DNA of 64,000 nt from Chionis minor (Eukaryota > Chordata > Aves > Charadriiformes > Chionididae), in NCBI GenBank assembly GCA_013398295.1, contig VZSF01009849.1:477590-541589 (forward strand). Direction: 5' to 3'. The position numbers were made by a program, and so were the translations under genes. The notes under the pieces are model-generated. The model was not told where the DNA came from, ran no database searches, and saw nothing but the letters and a program-made list of their open reading frames with translations. Each line of letters opens with the position of its first letter. Position 1 is the stretch's first letter. This document shows positions 1 to 11,991 of the stretch, one piece after another.

Positions 1-380
1 GAATGCGAGATAAGTTGGTAACAGGATTGCTTTATTACTCTGTGTTTCATTCTGCCAGGTTTTTTACTCTGAATACTTGTAGTACAGCAAATAGCTAATA
101 TTTAATTGTCGGAATAGTCTGATTATGTCACCTGTGTTCGTCCTGAAGAAAGTGTCCACAGCACAGTTTGCTCAGATCTGTGTGGTATTAGGACATGCCT
201 GTTAGTTCACACTTCACTGTTGTTTTAGTTGGTAGATTCAAGGAGACCGTGCTGTCTGATCACATCTAGTTCATAGTCAGGAGGCAATTTCAGGAACCAA
301 AACAGCTGAAAACCCTTTATTTTTTTTAACATAAATTCAGTAGAAATTGAAGGAGGGGGGTATTGATGGTGGTTTTGTCT

Positions 381-401
381 GGGGGGGGAGGGAGAGGGGG
401 G
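381..401 (+). other. G-rich tract with G-quadruplex potential
   Basis: G runs of 8, 3 and 6 are separated by one to three bases, with a further G6 at 355-360. The long run can supply two G3 tracts, so the four-tract G4 rule is met on the non-template strand of DOCK3. Folding in the pre-mRNA is inferred only. Confidence 0.6.
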
Positions 402-1899
402 TATGTGGTTTTGGTTTTGTTTTTATTATTTAACAAAAAACTGGGGAGGGAATTCTCCTTACTCCTGGTAAAATACTTAATGGGTTCTCAAATGAGCAAT
501 GAGGATTTACGTTGTAAAATAATCTTGCAGGAGTGTTTGTGAGAGCTGAATTACTTTCTCATATTTGCAGAAGGTTAAATGTACCATAGGCAATAGTCTC
601 ACATCAGCAGAACGATGGAGAAGGTAACACATTAGACTTTCCTATCTGTGACAACAAATTCAGGCATTTTGTACAGGGTCATTAGACTTAGCATTACATT
701 TCTTGGTGAGTTTTAAAATTCGAGCATCTTTTCTAGCTCTTGTTTTTTATTGCTAAGTGTATTTGTGACTATTGTATTCATCTCTTTGTCAGAGCTGTTG
801 TGCTCTGAGGCCTTACACATCCTGTTTCTCCAGGTTACTCATTATGAAGCTTAATAGTAGTGGCTTCGGGAGGCACAGCGTTTGCCAGAAGTCATTACTT
901 TGCCACTGAAGGAAACCAAATTGCCCTTTCCTTATGACAGTATTTGTGATTTTAACTGATATGATGGGCCGCTTTTTAAAATCTACATTACTTTTGAAAT
1001 TGTGGGAAAACATTTTGTCACAATTCTGCCACAGAGCTCGGTGCTGGAGTCGCCACTAGATCAGAGCACTGTTGCATTTAGCAACATGAGTCCAGCAGAA
1101 TGTCAGAAACACTTGGATAGCACTGAAAGGGATTACAAGACACAAATGTCTGGAGGCATTTGCAAAAATCAGAAATGTTCAAACCTGACGATTAAATATG
1201 TTTTGGTTTTTTGTAAATTTATTAATTTGTGTATGTGTCTTCAGGACGGATTTAAGAGGTGCGCGAAAGGCACAACTATTGTCTATGTTACTGCTAGGTC
1301 TTAGCCATTTCTTTCAACTGTCTGAAAAAAATACCACAAGTTTACCAGAGCTCCTACTAAATAAACAAGTTTGAAATTAATGCTACTATCATGTCATAAT
1401 TGCTTATTCTTTATTCAGATGGAAAATGAGATTGGTAAGAATGAGTAGTTACAAAAATTGAATAGAGACTTCAGTTGCCCAGAACTCTGCTAGAAAAGGA
1501 AACCACCTGGACACAAACTGTGCAGGAAGCTCATGAAACCTCTTTGTGATTTAACAAAGCAGGTTGTCAGAGGACAGATTTGTGTACATTTAGTTCTAAA
1601 CCCTGGTAAGATGTTAGAAGGAGACAGAAAGCAGCTTCTTTGATGCTGACTTGATGTCGTGGTTTGGGCCGTACTGGCAACAATAGTATTCACTTAGTGA
1701 GCATCATTAGGAAAAGGAGGAAGAGCAACAATAAAAACTAAAATTGGTAGATAAGATACTATGAGAAGCAAGTTAGGCAGGGGAAAGAAGAGGTAAGGAG
1801 AATTGATAGCTCCTTCAGTGAATTAAAAAAAACCTGCTAGATACTAAGAGGCAAAGTCAGGTAAATTAAGGATTCTTCATTGCATTCAGTCACTAGAGT

Positions 1900-3230
1900 G
1901 AAAGAATGGGAAATTAAAATTACCAAGAACAAGTATAGCAGAACGGAAGTATAGAAATGTATAATAGAATAGCACAAATGGGTAAATAGAAAAATTAGAA
2001 AGGCAATGCACAAATTAAGATATAACAAGCAAGTATGGTCAGTTGTATCAAGAAACAGCTTTATAGAAATAACTGGTAATAATTGGGAAACTAAAGAAAA
2101 GGTTTTATGCAAGAGCAAACCAATTGGTATGGGATGCAAGAAAATAAAAAGTCATTTAGAAAAGTCAAAAAGAAAATAAAGTGTCATTTAATGTCCTTTT
2201 CTCCCTGTCAAGCTCTGGTAAGGTGGTAAACTGTGTCAGATCATTAGCAATACCTGTGGAAGAGCAAAAGGAGTCATACCTGAAGAGAGGGTAAAAGTTT
2301 ATAAAGTAGTTATTAGTTCCAGGGGATTTAGGACTATGTACATTTAATTTGGCATGTCTAGAGAAGCCATATCAGACGTATGAGTGATAATCGTTGGAAA
2401 GATGGGTTCCAGAATGCCAGCAGAGGGCAAGCATACTTTACACCTTTAAAAAGGTGATTGAGGAGGAGGAGCTAGTAATCACTCTCTCCCTGTTAAAAAA
2501 TAAAATATAAAAAAAAATAATGTCAGCATTTGCAACAAGCAGGTGAGTGAAAGTGATTGTGAACTTGTTCAGAACAAGCAATTTTTAAGGGTTCCAATTT
2601 ACTTCCAGAACATAAATGAATCTAGTGGATAGAGGCAAAGCAGCTGATGCCATATTTAGATTTTCATAAAGATTTTAATTGTTTTTTTAATTGAAATTCT
2701 CCTAAGGTCCTTAGTTCCAGATGAAATTACTGTAAAGTAAACACAAAGATAATTAAAAAACCCATACTCAAAAAGAAAAAAGAAAAAAGAGAAGAATGGT
2801 TGTGAATAATTTGGTTAAATAGGAGGAGAGGTGAATCAGCTTAATTTCTTGTGGTCGTCCTCCATTTTGTAATGCTTCATGTTTCATTGATGAAGAAATA
2901 GGGAATATGCTTACTAAATATGCAAATACCACCAAGTTGGAAGTGGTAGTACATAGGAGGAAAGGCTTAGAATTCAAAATAATGTAGAGAAATTGAAGAA
3001 ATTATCTGAAAAGTTTAGGATACCACTGAGAATCGTAAATACAAGGTTTAACGTCAATCAGTTGTTGCTTCTGAAGTACAGGTTGGGACAGCACAAGCTT
3101 AGGTGGTTTTGTAGTATTCTAGTGGAATATCAAGCTGAATTAATTAATCTTGTCATGCTAATGATGGGTAAGACAAGGATCAGTAGGCTGAGGTTACAAT
3201 GACAAGGGTTCAGTTTAGGCATCAGAAAGC
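1900..3230 (+). mobile_element. Old, decayed CR1 LINE fragment (ORF2 reverse transcriptase region)
   Basis: Broken + strand reading resembles CR1 ORF2 in the right order. Around 2410-2455 it has the peptide preceding the RT core (ending in TFKK-like sequence). At 2622-2660 it reads LVDRGKAADAIF, then a stop two residues on. At 2890-2950 it reads DEEIGNMLTKYANTTKLEVV, the position of the RT catalytic box, where the usual (F/Y)ADD is YANT. Stops and frame changes are frequent, so it is dead and old. The borders are uncertain by one or two hundred bases, and non-CR1 insertions may lie inside. Confidence 0.6.
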
Positions 3231-4005
3231 ACTTTGATGAAGAAAGGTACACTGGATACCTTTGGATAATGGATAATCTTAGTTAAAGTTTGCACAACCT
3301 TAAGAGGCAACTGTCTTTTGGGAAAAATGAAGGTAAAACTGATTTATTTTTTTTTTTTTTTAAAGAAGAAAGATGGATAATTTTTTAACTGTCTTATTTT
3401 TATATCGCCTCTCAAGGCTTTTCAGGTTGTAAGGGACCTCAGGGGAGATCTAGTCAAACTTCCTGCTCAATGCAAGGTTAATAATGAATTCAGACCAGGC
3501 TGCTCAGAGCTTTGTCCAGTTCGATCTTGAAATTCTTCAAGGAAGAAGATTGGATCCCTTCTCTGATGCTTGACTAACTTCATGGGGTTATTTTTTTCCT
3601 TGTTGGGAAGCTGGGGTGTCCTGTGTTGTAATTTATGACCACAGGATTTTGTCCTCTTGCTGTGCAGCTCTGTAAAGAGCCTAGCTGTGTCATCTTGAGG
3701 ATAGCTTACTGGAAAGCTGCCATCAGGTCACCTCCAAACCTTCTCTTCCCCAGACTGAAAGGCTACATTCCCTCTGTCTCTTCTCATACAGCATGTGCTC
3801 CAGCTCCCGTCTGCTTTGGTGGCCCTTTGCTGAGTGGGATGCAGTATTTCAGATGTAGTTCAGTGAATGCTGAGTAAAAAGGAGTAAATGCTGTTCTCAA
3901 TCTACTGGCTACATTCCTGTCAATAGAAAGAGTAAATTGTTAAAAGTCCTTGCTGCCACAGTGCTCTCCTGACTTCAGTTTGGCTTGCTGTTTAGCAGGA
4001 GCCTG

Positions 4006-4239
4006 CTAGTCAATTCCCAGCCTATACCATGGAAGGATTAGCCCGTCCCAGGTGCAAGACTTGTTGTATTTGTCCTTGCTGTATTTCATAAGGTTTCTTT
4101 TAACCAGTTCCTCTGCATTGCCTAGAGACCTCCTCCTTGAATAGATTGGCTGCTGCCACCAATTTAGGATCATCTGTGAGTTTGTTAAGACTGTATAGGT
4201 CTCAGGATAGACCTCTGAAGAGTACACGCCATCAACCAC
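4006..4239 (-). pseudogene. CR1 ORF2 remnant, segment after the RT catalytic box
   Basis: The 77-residue open stretch contains EELVKRNLMKYSKDK followed by a YRLGID-like end. This corresponds to the CR1 block usually read as W-A-x-x-N-x-M-x-F-N-x-x-K-C, then YRLG. It lies in the correct order downstream, on the minus strand, of the KGKSC fragment at 4318-4533 but in another frame, so at least one frameshift or deletion separates them. Non-functional. Confidence 0.7.
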
Positions 4240-4317
4240 TACCTTTTGAGCCTACAATCCAACTGCTTGTTGGCATGTTATTACCAATATAGTTGGTCTA
4301 CCCATCCAAGTGTAACT

Positions 4318-4533
4318 TCACAACTTGGGCGCAAGGGTGCTGTGGGAGACTGTGGTGAAGGCCTTGCTGAACTCTAGACTAAAGACGACAGCCACTACTC
4401 TTCTCTCATCTACAGATCTGGTCCTTTCACCGTAGAGGACAATTAGGTTAATCAAGCATGATTTACCCTTGGTAAATCTGTGTTGGCGATTTTCAGTCAC
4501 CCTCTCATTCGCGTACCCAAAAATGGCTTCCAA
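4318..4533 (-). pseudogene. CR1 ORF2 remnant, reverse transcriptase N-terminal motifs
   Basis: A 71-residue open stretch carries HRFTKGKSCLINLIVLY, then a VDERR...FSLEFSKAF block and VSHSTL. In non-LTR retrotransposon RTs this is the part that precedes and includes the first catalytic motif (LDFSKAFD). Here the first aspartate is replaced (LEFSKAF) and the second is lost (KAFTTV), so it cannot be catalytic. A stop follows at once. Orientation agrees with the surrounding CR1. Confidence 0.8.
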
Positions 4534-4791
4534 GAGAGCAGCTTACACGTTGGACACTGCCTAGCCAGAGCCAAGGGTACATAAAATTATCTCAATGGTT
4601 GTCTGTATTGTAATATCATGGTCCTGAAGCATAAAAGCAAAGAGTTAGTGGAATCTTTTATTGTGAAAAATTTAAAACCTGTGTTTTGGCCGCTTATTGT
4701 TACATGTCTACTTAAATGTGTACTCTATAAGCACCTCTGTTCACTGAGGAAACTGTAGCTCTTTGGACCACCTCTCTTTCTGTTGGTTGGG

Positions 4792-4827
4792 TTTATCTCC
4801 CACTAACTTACTTTATCTCCCACTAAC
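4792..4827 (+). repeat. 16-bp direct repeat, two copies
   Basis: TTTATCTCCCACTAAC occurs at 4792-4807 and again at 4812-4827, separated by 4 bp. It is a small local duplication with no evident function. Confidence 0.9.
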
Positions 4828-6207
4828 ATTTGGAGATGAATTTTAGTCAAAAGGAGCCAGGATACCTTCAGCAGCTTAAATAACTGGTCTTTTCCGTGCC
4901 AGCTGATTGGAAGTGGTTGCAGGTGACAAAAAGATTAAATAGGCAACTCAGCCACCTAAACATAGGATATTTTAACATTCAGAAGACAGTGCAGCAGTTT
5001 GACAAACAATGGAGCTAGAGATCATTATTTCTTCTGCTGACAGTGTGAAAGGACGCTTTTATAACTGTGAATGTAAACAGATGTCAAAATATGCCATTTA
5101 ACATAATATCTTCTTGATTTAGTCTCCTTATGAAGATTATCTCTCTTTTTGTGGTAAAGTCTTACTTTCTGTGTGAAAGACTGACATAGTTTGGAAAAAG
5201 TATTGCTGAATACATCTTGTGGACTATCTTTTAGTTTCACCTCTTTTGAAGTTATGAGGGTATCAGCAGATCATGTTGGTCCTGCTATAAAGTGTATATA
5301 TTTGGTCAGAATAAGATGTTGGGTGTGTAATAGAAGGATAGAGATGGGGGCAAATGAAGAATATGTTTATTAACATGTGGTAGTGTTAATATTTCAGTTT
5401 AAAATGCTAATGTTAAGATGAATGTGTGTGGAACAGGCACGACAGAATCATTAATGATATGGGTTTTTAAAGCTCTCTGAAACCTTTTCAATTTAGATTA
5501 GTATTTAAATCTCCCTTTGGAGATTAAATGGGTTCAGTGAGTCTTGCAGTCCATTTTCTGATTATAACATCTCCTTCTAGCATGAAAGGCTTTAAATACA
5601 GGATCATCCTCCGAGTTCTGTTTTGGAGATGTAGCTCTTTATACTGATGCTTCTTTACAGGTGTTGTCCAGCTGAAACTGTAGAAGAAATTCTTTAACCA
5701 TTTATTAGGATTTCATTTTTTGATCAGAGCAAAAAGTTTAAATAAAGTCTAAAATCCATCCTTCTTTCTAGATGTCTGTGCCTTTTGACAAATGCACCTT
5801 TTCATAGACAACATACTGGTAGATGAGGATTAGTGGTGAGGTGTCTCCCCTTTTAGCAGGAGAACACATAGATTATACAGTATAGGGCGATGGACTTTTC
5901 AAGAATAAATGGTATTACGGTGTTGAAATTCTGTCTAGCTTGTGACAGCCATTTACATTAAAAGTGAAGGTAAATACCATCTGTACATTCAAGTAGGTGG
6001 GCTAAGAAATGGCTTAACTGAGGAAAAACCTTTGGGAAAGCTAGTGGTCGTGTGAGTGATGATACACTGTAAAAAAAGGCCATGAAAAGTTGATGATAAT
6101 CTTGACCAGTTGTATTTTAAAAGTGCTGTTCTAATGCTACACAGATACAATATAAATGTTTCTTACTTTCAAAAAGGTTTAAATTCTACTATTTTATATC
6201 TCCACAG

Positions 6208-6249
6208 CATTTGTCAAGTAGACACAGTGTCCAGCAGAGCACGTCACAG
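6208..6249 (+). CDS. DOCK3: DOCK3 exon e1 (42 nt, phase 0/0)
   Basis: The exon encodes HLSSRHSVQQSTSQ (about residues 184-197), a Ser/Gln-rich linker C-terminal to the N-terminal SH3/helical part. The acceptor is TCTCCACAG and the donor GTAAAC. It joins in frame to VDTIRQ at 7672. Length divisible by three with phase 0 at both ends means skipping would not break the frame. It is too short to be found by ORF length; it was recognised by its match to DOCK3 and by the splice sites. Confidence 0.9.
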
Positions 6250-6426
6250 GTAAACATCATCTACATACAAATTTTTGTTGTCTTAAAGTGTTTGGTAATA
6301 TATGTAAAGCTATGATGGAGATTATTGGGTAGGTCCCTCCCCATAAAACACTTTCTCAGACGATCCTAAAATGAATTAACTTACTAAGGTCCGTCTTCAA
6401 CTTCCATTTGGGCCTGTTTGCCTTAC

Positions 6427-6623
6427 CTTTAACTGTTGTTCTTAAAAGATCGACTTCTGTAGGGATGCCAAAAGCCTCAGTCTGTCGGTGTGAGTCTTTC
6501 CACCTGCTAACGCGTGGCTCAGTAGGCTTCTGTTTCACATATCCTTTCTGTAGTAATGTAATCCTTTCCTGGTCATGGAATCTGGGTCTGATCTTTGCAG
6601 GTGGACTGTACTTCCACAGGTAC
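6427..6623 (-). other. Candidate antisense coding exon (unassigned)
   Basis: The minus strand is open from 6670 to 6356. Inside it a block can be bounded by an acceptor (AAAGACAG before 6623; alternative AAGTACAG before 6605) and a strong donor, GTTAAAG followed by GTAAGG (6426-6421). The peptide is basic and rich in Trp, Tyr and Pro (for example VSRWKDSHRQTEAFGIPTEV) and does not look like translated repeat. I recognise no family. The acceptor lacks a good pyrimidine tract. The opposite strand is also open over most of this stretch, which weakens the case. Confidence 0.25.
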
Positions 6624-6861
6624 CTGTCTTTAAAGAATGAGGATTTACTTGGATTTAATTTAAAATCCACAACAAAATTTATTTTAACCTGTTTTTTAAG
6701 CTAGTAGAAACCTGGGTTGAAAGTCTAAAAGTGTTAAGTTTTTCTTTCTCAGTACGTACTTGTCCATGCATTCAGAGGAGACTTGGTCTAGTGAGCTTAG
6801 AATATTCGTGCAGCCTGTTTATTAGGGTCCGTATGCAACGGATATAAAGGGAAGAGGTTGA

Positions 6862-7006
6862 GTGTCAGTCCCTGGAGGTATTTAAAAGATGGGTGGACGA
6901 GATGCTGAGGGACATGGCTTAGTGGTGGACTTGGCAGTGTTAGGCTTACGGTTGGACTTGACAATCCTAAGGGTCTTTTCCAACCTAAATTATTCTATGA
7001 TTCTAT
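6862..7006 (+). mobile_element. CR1 LINE 3' end, + strand
   Basis: About 145 bp match the CR1 3' untranslated region: CCCTGGAGGTATTTAAAAG, then GATGCTGAGGGACATGGCTTAG, GTTGGACTTGACAATC, and a terminal TTCTATGATTCTATA. The ATTCTATG-type terminal repeat is characteristic of bird CR1 copies and sets the 3' border. It is severely 5' truncated. Confidence 0.9.
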
Positions 7007-7671
7007 AAAAATTAAATAATAATTTTAGTTCTAAGCATGCTCCTTTTTTTTCCCCCCCACACTCCAATTTTCACTATTGTAAATAGGTCTTGATATACTG
7101 AGTCAGAAAGTAAACCTTTCTGCTATTTGAAGTTATTAGGTGCTCATGTTATCAACCATTGCTAAGATTTCTTTTTGTTATAGCTGTAGGGCATATTAGC
7201 CTGTAAAGCCTAATTTTGAATGACCTCTATAAATGAATTGCAGCTGCTGAAAAGAAATAATGTAACAAATGTTATTCTTACAAGTGCTTTGAAGTCCTTC
7301 TGCTTTAAATGGAAATCATCAAGAACCACCCTAGCACCATCTTACTATAGTTCATTTTCAGTACCAGAACGAAGACAATATTTGAGAAATAGGATTGATT
7401 TGGTTTACTTGATAAAAATAGATTTCAAATGCCTAAACCATTTATCTCATATTGACTGGGTTATTGTGGTTTCTCAAACTGTTCGAAATAAGCACGGAAA
7501 AAATAGAGGAAGAAAACTTAATCTGTCATGTGTCTCTAAGGTAGAATATATTTGAGATTAAGCTCTTACTTGATGGAGAAAGGAGAGCAGAATCTCAGTT
7601 AAAATTATCAAGTTGGTCATGTGTCCTTTGTTTGTCAATAAATAAAAATAATTTAAATTGTTTTTAATCAG

Positions 7672-7826
7672 GTGGATACAATTCGTCAGCGTCATGGGGA
7701 AGCTTGCCGTATGCCAGTGCCTCATCACTTCTTCCTCAGTCTAAAGAGCTTCACCTACAATACAATTGGAGAAGACACAGATGTCTTTTTTTCCTTGTAT
7801 GATGTTCGAGAAGGCAAACAGATCAG
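7672..7826 (+). CDS. DOCK3: DOCK3 exon e2 (155 nt, phase 0/2)
   Basis: It encodes 51 codons starting VDTIRQRHGEACRMPVPHHF and ending YDVREGKQI, plus two bases (AG) of a serine codon completed in e3. It covers about residues 198-249, in the DOCK N-terminal region, with the FLSLKSFTYNTIGEDTDVFF block typical of DOCK3. The acceptor is TTTAATCAG and the donor GTAGGA, a weaker donor than most here. Confidence 0.95.
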
Positions 7827-9331
7827 GTAGGAATGGATCAAATAACTAAAAAGCTTCCTAAGAAAGAAAATTACTAAAAAAGGAAATATATTGGAGAAAA
7901 ACCTCTGAGCTATTCTGTTACACAACTGAAGGGGTTGATAAAATGATAAATTGTAAGTTGACAGCCCTGCAACGTGTACCTGAGAATATCAGCAATGCTA
8001 ATTGTATATGAAATTTAGTGCTTACGTATAAGCAAAGCATTAAAGGCACAGAATAGTTTAATTTTGTTTAGGTTTCTGACTTGGCCTCCACACATTACTG
8101 AAGGTCTTAGTGTTTAGTAGGTGCTGCCTTAGGGCTGTTGTTCAAGAAGTACTAATAATGGCAGGACCACACTCTATGACTGTTTGGGAAAGAGAACTGC
8201 TGTGGGTGCTGAATTGAGGATCTTCAACTCATCCACACCTTCTCCTAGAGGCATATTAAAATATTGTGTGTTTTCATTATTCTGCTATCAGTATAAACTA
8301 AAGTGTTCATGTTCATCCCTACGTCTAGGCTGGACAACTGTGCTGCTCAGTACATTGAGGTAATTGGTACTAATGTTAGCAAATACGTAATGTGCTGTAT
8401 TTTCATTTACAAGCATGTGTTTTGAAAACATCAGAATGTGTCCAAGACTATTGCAGCATATGCGTTGTGTCTGAGAAATTAAGTTAAGCGTAGCTTGCTC
8501 TGATCTAAAGTACAACGTGTTTGTGGGGATTTTTTGAGTTTCGATTAAGACACATCCTGACAGTTGGCACAGACCACGTTTGCTACCGTGGTCAAAATCG
8601 TCCTGGTTTTCAGCAAATTAGATACAGATTTGTTCCAAACTGAGGAAGGAGCCCCAAAATGTTCTTTCCTGTCTTTGGAAGAACATTAGTATCTGAGTAA
8701 GGTTCGTCTAAGAAAGTTCAGAGTAAAGCGGTAACAGTTTTGTAGCTCTTCAGAAGATATCCCACTACAAAAGTGGTCTATATTAGAAATTGCCAATGAC
8801 CTGACTGCCTCTTACAGATATGTGTCTTCCACCATTCGGTTAACACAACTTAAAGATCATTTTACAGAATATGGCAAGAATGCCTAATTTGATACTACAT
8901 CATGCTTATTTCACCTCTGCTAAGTGCAAAATGCTTGTTTTGATGCAGTTAGGAGGACATGCCTTTAATTCTTGTCTTGAGAGAATTAGCAGTACATAAC
9001 TGTTGTGAGGGAAAGGTGCAAATGCTAAGTCAAAACAAAACAAGATTGCTCGCAATTAATTAGTTCATACCACAAAGCAGTAAAATAGCAAATCATTTAT
9101 ATGAAGAAAGCTGTGGGGAAGACGAAGGGACAAGCTGCTTGCATGACTGCGGAAGGGCTCAGAAACTGCTTCAAAAGGATATGAATTGTCTTGGGGGGCA
9201 GTTTGCATCGCGTGTAAACATTGAGTGGGAAAGCCTTAAGAAGGGGTTTTGCCAGTGTTTTTTTAAAAAAAAAAGAAAAGAAAATAGTATTTACAATGAG
9301 GAAAAAGTACAGGGAGTGGTTCAGGCAGATT

Positions 9332-9470
<139 letters not shown>

Positions 9471-10529
9471 ATGCTTTCATGTGCAAACAGTTGTTATTAC
9501 TTAGCTCTTCATATTATGCATTAGTGATCTGCTGCAGTGAAAACAGCATGATTTTTACATTTTCTTGCATTCAAGAGAGGCATGGGGAGGAAGTGTTTAA
9601 TGAGGCTGAGCTCTGTTTTAGAAAAGAAACTTAAAAACAAAACCCCAGACAAACACAGTGCTACAAATCTAGAATAATGTTTTTATATCTGCTTTAAAAG
9701 ATTAAGTTTTTTTCCTTTTCTGTATGCCTCAGGAAATAGTACATTAAGGTTTAAAAAAAAAAAAAAACCACCCAAGGAAAGCTTCTGCATGTTGCATTCT
9801 AAATGAAAAGGACAAATTGAGTTTTCTGAGATGGTTTTGAGGTTGATAAATGTCTTATCAGTTCACACTGGAGGTTGACTGGCTTTCAGTGTTAGTGCTT
9901 TGGACGTACAGTAGATTACAAACCTCATTGAACCTGTTTGTTGCAATGGTGATTTCCCAGTCAGGTTAAGTGGAGAATCAGTGAAAGTTCCACTATTTCC
10001 CAAGAGCTGAATTAACAGCATGTTCTGGTTAGCAATCAGAAGGCTGGAACGTCAGCTGAAATACAGTTTGAGATGTATTCCCAGGTTCTGAATACAAATA
10101 AATAAGTACTGTACCGTGTTTCATGGTTTGTGCTGTCTAAAAATGTGAAGCAGACAAAAGAGGACAGTGGGGAAATATGGACAGCAGGAATAACAGGGCT
10201 GCTACCAGAGGGGTAAGACCTAGAGGTTTAAAAAAAAAAAAAAAGAAAAGGTGGCTTGATTTTTTTTACTCTAATAGAATTATAAAAAGAAATAATTGTA
10301 AGTAAATAGAACTCAATCAATGAATGTCTGCTGCAACAACTTGCTTCAGCCCACAACAGAAACGACCTGTCAGTCTGGTAATGGCTCAGACCAAGAGGGA
10401 TGAAAGTCTATTTGTATGAAGTATTTGGGATTTTTTTTGTTGCAAAAGTTGTCCCATATTTTTACATACAAAAGACATTAGTCTAGCAACAAAAACTTTG
10501 TTACTAAGCTTTAATACCTCAGGTAGCTT

Positions 10530-11480
10530 GTGTGATGTGGAATTTAGCACCAAACAATGCAAAAATTGGTCTAGTTTTGGTTACAGCCACTGGAGAAGTA
10601 CAGGCCTGTTGTGAGAAGTACCTTGGGATGAATGATCCTGAAATGATAGAGTTCATAGTAACTACAAAAGGAAACAAAGAAAATGTTAATGTAAAGATGG
10701 TGAACTTCATTAAGACAGGTGTCAATAAGCATCCAAAAAAACCCGGGTAAACTGATATGAAGGAAAGAAATTTGAGAGTTGTCAGGACCTTAACAACACT
10801 ACTGAAGAGCACAAAAGCAAATTCTTTCGATATGAAGAAGAGATTAAATATATGTCAACCACAAAAAGTCTGTATCAGTATTCTTTGAAATGGAGTCTAG
10901 AAGGAAATACGAAAAAAGGAGAAACTAATGAAATTGCGCAAACAGGGATGGAAAGAGAGAAACTTGCAGAGAAATGCAATTGGGAAAGGACATCAAGGAC
11001 AGAAAAAGAATAATTCTGTAATGCTTTAGCAGCAAAAAATTACTTCTTTTACAAAATCAAGAAATAACTGAACAGATTAAAGGGGACATGAAGCTATCAG
11101 CAGATGTTACCAAGGAAGCTGGAGTATTTAATAGCTGTTTTGCCTCAGTCTCCCTAAGAAGGTTGACTGCAATCAGATGGCAAATGCAAGAAGTTCTGGA
11201 ACAAATAAACTATTTATTAGCACTTAGAAACTAACAAGACGATAAATAAAAGTCAATATAGATTTGTCAAACGTAAGTCGCATCAGAGCAAACAAATTTT
11301 GTTTTTTCTATGAGAATGCGCCTCATGCCTCAACAGAAGAGAAGCATTGAACTTGATAGGGCAAAGCGGGGAGATACAGACTAGATGACAGTACTGTAAA
11401 GGGGCTGGAAAACTGGTGGAAAAACTGATCCAGAGTGTTAACTGTGCTGGAAGGATGCAATTAATAAGATTTTTTAAATT
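10530..11480 (+). mobile_element. Old CR1 LINE fragment, + strand (ORF2)
   Basis: A broken + strand reading follows CR1 ORF2. Near 10620-10720, KYLGMNDPEMIEF resembles the end of the endonuclease domain (usual form S/N-D-H-x-M-I/V-E-F). At 11118-11150, GVFNSCFASVS corresponds to the AEVFNSFFASVF-type linker before the RT. Near 11240-11300, NKSQYRFVKRKS is the RT entry motif (usual GF-x-K-G-K-S). Stops and indels throughout show that it is dead. The borders are approximate. Confidence 0.65.
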
Positions 11481-11991
11481 TTTTTAAACATTTTTGCAGC
11501 ATTATTTTGGGTGGAAATAAACTAAATTCAGTAAAGCAGTAAGGTTTAGCAATCTTTACCATAGCTCTTTTTTACTAATAAATGCATAAAATTATGCATA
11601 ACTTCAAAAATTACACATTCAGGAGCATGATGAAAATTTTTCTGAAAATAAGCTTGAAGAATCCACCAAGTATGAAAAAGGATAAGTAAATTTTAGTATG
11701 ATTTTTGCTCTATAAAGTTTATGTTTAAACAAGTGAAGGTTTTTTATTCTGGCTGCATCTTAAGCCAGAATAGATGTTTCTGGCACAATTTTACCAGTTA
11801 CCCTATTTTACTCCATTGAGGCTTAAAAGCATCATGTTGTCTAGAAATACCTTTAATTATGGAGAGCGGATGGAGCAAAAAAGAAATTCTGATATGATTT
11901 AATTTGAAAAACTGGGGCCTAATTGGTAATTATGCATGGAAAATAGCATCGTGCATATTTCTGCTTGAAACTCCTTCATCTGCCTACTTAC

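Larger units (their letters stand above)
3405..4570 (-). mobile_element. CR1 LINE, 5'-truncated, minus strand
   Basis: The + strand shows the reverse complement of a CR1 3' half. It begins near 3410 with the conserved 3' region (GTAAGGGACCTCAGGGGAGA), continues through the block around CTGAGTGGGATGCAGTATTT, and ends in the reverse transcriptase region near 4540. The ORF2 remnants at 4006-4239 and 4318-4533 fix the orientation. There is no intact ORF. Truncation at the 5' end is normal for CR1, which reverse transcribes from its 3' end. Confidence 0.85.
1..6207 (+). other. DOCK3: DOCK3 intron, 3' part (acceptor at 6206-6207)
   Basis: I find no DOCK3 coding block here, so the exon encoding the part before HLSS lies upstream of the window. 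The stretch holds a G-quadruplex-capable G-run (381-401), a decayed + strand CR1 (about 1900-3230), a minus strand CR1 (about 3405-4570) and a small direct repeat (4792-4827). Outside these (402-1900 and 4600-6200) I see only AT-rich intronic sequence with short chance ORFs. The acceptor reads ATCTCCACAG. Confidence 0.85.
6250..7671 (+). other. DOCK3: DOCK3 intron between e1 and e2 (1,422 nt)
   Basis: Donor GTAAAC and acceptor TTTAATCAG bound the intron. It holds an antisense exon-like ORF (6427-6623) and a CR1 3' end (about 6862-7006). The rest, 7010-7671, is AT-rich with only a chance + strand ORF at 7220-7555. Confidence 0.9.

Noticed and set aside
6598..6619. Possible 19-nt + strand microexon (TTTGCAG acceptor, GTACCT donor)
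   Set aside because: The length would shift the DOCK3 frame and the donor is poor.
10519..10812. 97-codon minus strand ORF
   Set aside because: It is antisense to the CR1 ORF2 remnant on the + strand.
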